Shown here piece by piece: positions 62,603-64,000 of a DNA stretch of 64,000 nt. Every line of letters starts with the position of its first letter. Position 1 is the stretch's first letter. The DNA comes from Candidatus Tiamatella incendiivivens (GTDB lineage Archaea; Thermoproteota; Thermoprotei_A; Sulfolobales; Acidilobaceae), in the NCBI GenBank assembly GCA_015522635.1, contig WALW01000019.1, positions 186,001 to 250,000 on the forward strand, given 5' to 3'. The notes below the pieces were generated by a model. It searched no databases. It was given only the letters and a program-made list of their open reading frames with translations, and was not told the DNA's origin. The position numbers were made by a program, and so were the translations under genes.

Positions 62603-63766
62603 TTGATTGAAGCTGAAACTGCCATAATACATGGCAAAATAATCTATGATGCAAAACTGCCTATCGAATGGACTGATGGATCTTATAAGACGATAATCAT
62701 TCCAGGTTTTAGCGACGGGCACATTCATCCTCAAGTCATTGACCCAGGATTCTCACAACCATATTTATATTCAAACTCGTATGAATGGATAGAACAAAGG
62801 GTCATGGCAGTCGACGAGGCAGCCGTAAGGAAAGATGAACCCCTCTCAGCTAGACTGGCTTTCCTCACGTATTTAAGAAGCGTCCTAGAAGGATCAACAT
62901 TAATCTCAGTAACCGGTGCATTTGTTCCTAATGTTAAAGCCTGGAATCACACTTTGGATAAACCTAGGACAGTTTTCTTGCCAACAACCATGAGAAAATG
63001 TGGTTGGTTGCCTCCCCAAGAGATTTTCAATATTAGTGAAAAACTAAGAAACAGTATTAATGATTCACTTGCCAGACTAGGCATCTTCGTCCATAGCCTA
63101 AAATACAGTTCACCGAGGGATATAGAATATTCCTATACAATGGTCGAAACGAGAAAAGGAGTAATGGGGTTACATCTCAGCGAAGGTATAAGCGAATTAA
63201 ATAATCTTAAGAAGATTATGAAACGCGACAGATTTAATAGAATTATCGCTGTTCACTGCTTAAATGATAAAGTTAAACCGCAAGGTCTCTCCTGCATCTC
63301 ATGCCCGGGAACTAATATTATTCTATATAATAAGTTGAAGAGAGACATCTATGATATAGATTCATTCGGATCAGACTGGCCGCATATCCTTGGCACTGTT
63401 GCTAGTCACGTCCATATAGTCAATCGCCTATTCAATATTCCCATTGAAACACTATTATTCCGTTTAACTACAGGTGGATATATAATCCACGGCATATCGT
63501 CACAAGGAGACCTTATAGGGTTTGACAAACCGCTAGACAAAATACTAACAAGTGGAGAACAGCCTGTTGATGTATATGTAGCTGGCAGAAAAATCGTAGA
63601 AGATAAGCAAACAGTGTTCACTGGGTATAAACTAACGGATGTTAATAGAGAAACGAGCAATACTATAAATGCTGCATTAGATCTGCATGGAACAGGTTAT
63701 GTTAGTAAGAGTGAACTACACCTGCGGTTGAGGAAGGCTAAAGAAGCCTTCTTAAATTTCAGTTAG
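62603..63766 (+). CDS. Metal-dependent amidohydrolase (deaminase/hydrolase type)
   Basis: The 387-residue enzyme has a complete amidohydrolase metal site: His40-x-His42 in GFSDGHIHPQ, His191 in GLHLSEG, His218 in AVHCLND and Asp258 in GSDWPH. It most resembles cytosine/guanine-deaminase-like or SAH/MTA-deaminase-like members. Substrate unknown. The TTG start is right after an AT-rich promoter region shared with the divergent MmgE/PrpD gene. It shares the TTAG stop tetranucleotide with the rhomboid gene. Confidence 0.85.
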   Translation: MIEAETAIIHGKIIYDAKLPIEWTDGSYKTIIIPGFSDGHIHPQVIDPGFSQPYLYSNSYEWIEQRVMAVDEAAVRKDEPLSARLAFLTYLRSVLEGSTLISVTGAFVPNVKAWNHTLDKPRTVFLPTTMRKCGWLPPQEIFNISEKLRNSINDSLARLGIFVHSLKYSSPRDIEYSYTMVETRKGVMGLHLSEGISELNNLKKIMKRDRFNRIIAVHCLNDKVKPQGLSCISCPGTNIILYNKLKRDIYDIDSFGSDWPHILGTVASHVHIVNRLFNIPIETLLFRLTTGGYIIHGISSQGDLIGFDKPLDKILTSGEQPVDVYVAGRKIVEDKQTVFTGYKLTDVNRETSNTINAALDLHGTGYVSKSELHLRLRKAKEAFLNFS

Positions 63767-64000
63767 TAGTAATGATACATCCAGCGTAACAGCCAATGCT
63801 TATACAGGTTCAGTCTTTGTTTATCAACAAACAGTGGGAATAGAGCTATACCTGTTACAAATCCTCCTATGTGAGCCCAGAAAGCCACGCCATAAAGTGT
63901 TCCGGTTAACAAGGTTGATACCCCTAAAAGTAGCTGATAAACAAACCATATCCCTATATAGACAATGGCGGGGAAGTCTAGTGGAATCGGTATAAACCCT
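63763..64000 (-). CDS. Rhomboid-family intramembrane protease (5' end outside window)
   Basis: Only the last 79 residues are visible, on the minus strand, ending at the TAA 63765-63763. They hold two hydrophobic segments and FWAHIGGFVTGIAL, the AHxxGxxxG helix that carries the catalytic histidine of rhomboid proteases. The serine-bearing helix should lie beyond the window. The terminal RWMYHYY is basic and aromatic. Confidence 0.82.
   Translation of the reverse strand, partial: GFIPIPLDFPAIVYIGIWFVYQLLLGVSTLLTGTLYGVAFWAHIGGFVTGIALFPLFVDKQRLNLYKHWLLRWMYHYY

Overview
The window looks like a hyperthermophilic, Desulfurococcales-like member of the Thermoproteota (Crenarchaeota). This is inferred from the gene content: an Rpo13-like RNA polymerase subunit, Elf1, archaeal PCNA, PriL, Hjc and PINA, geranylgeranylglyceryl phosphate synthase, an archaeal CTP-type riboflavin kinase, crenarchaeal S-adenosylmethionine/arginine decarboxylase, a tRNA with a bulge-helix-bulge intron and an archaeal-order ribosomal operon. 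Base composition is moderately AT-rich. Many starts are TTG or GTG, set 6-9 nt behind a GGTG or GGAGGTG ribosome-binding site. Genes are very tightly packed, and no gene-free stretch exceeds about 250 bases. I saw no insertion sequence, CRISPR array, prophage or replication origin.

Layout. 1-7.3 kb: the end of a secreted, membrane-anchored metallophosphoesterase, a nitrilase-type amidohydrolase, a dihydropteroate-synthase-related protein and a 1210-residue S-layer-type protein with an Ala-rich coiled-coil stalk. 7.5-19.7 kb: an RHH-PIN fusion, a small VWA protein, a PUA/PAPS-reductase/ferredoxin fusion, an Lhr-type helicase, a membrane HerA/CedB-like ATPase, Rpo13, PCNA, a small zinc protein with a GC-rich structured element upstream, DUF72, a metallo-beta-lactamase-fold protein and an AbrB-ACT regulator. 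19.8-26.4 kb: ileS, a solo Cas4-like nuclease and a MoxR/VWA pair. 26.4-35.6 kb: a 20-gene ribosomal operon from uS19 to uL15, with the RNase P protein Rpp29 inside it. 35.7-45.9 kb: tRNA-Gly, a split MetE pair, an unlisted-size Sec61-beta gene, MazG, a multi-CBS protein, GGGP synthase, Elf1, S-adenosylhomocysteine hydrolase, intron-bearing tRNA-Met, RidA, a VIT1/CCC1 transporter, SpeD/ADC and a divergent nucleoside phosphorylase. 45.9-64 kb: an NfeD/stomatin pair, Hjc facing PINA, a degenerate amidohydrolase, ThiI, a three-gene unknown cluster around a Qng1/HhH-like protein, Trm5/Taw2-like with Taw3, PriL, a CoA-disulfide-reductase-like flavoprotein, riboflavin kinase, a YidC-P1-like surface protein, MmgE/PrpD, an intact amidohydrolase and the end of a rhomboid protease.

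Working together. Information processing dominates: ribosome, RNase P, RNA polymerase accessory subunits, sliding clamp, primase, Holliday-junction resolution and tRNA thiolation or wyosine synthesis. A methionine/SAM cycle can be read from split MetE, SAH hydrolase, SpeD/ADC and possibly the nucleoside phosphorylase. The envelope is represented by the S-layer protein, Sec61-beta, stomatin/NfeD and rhomboid. The least explained parts are the 52.4-54.9 kb cluster, the RHH-PIN/VWA pair, the membrane HerA-like ATPase and the structured element near 17.7 kb.
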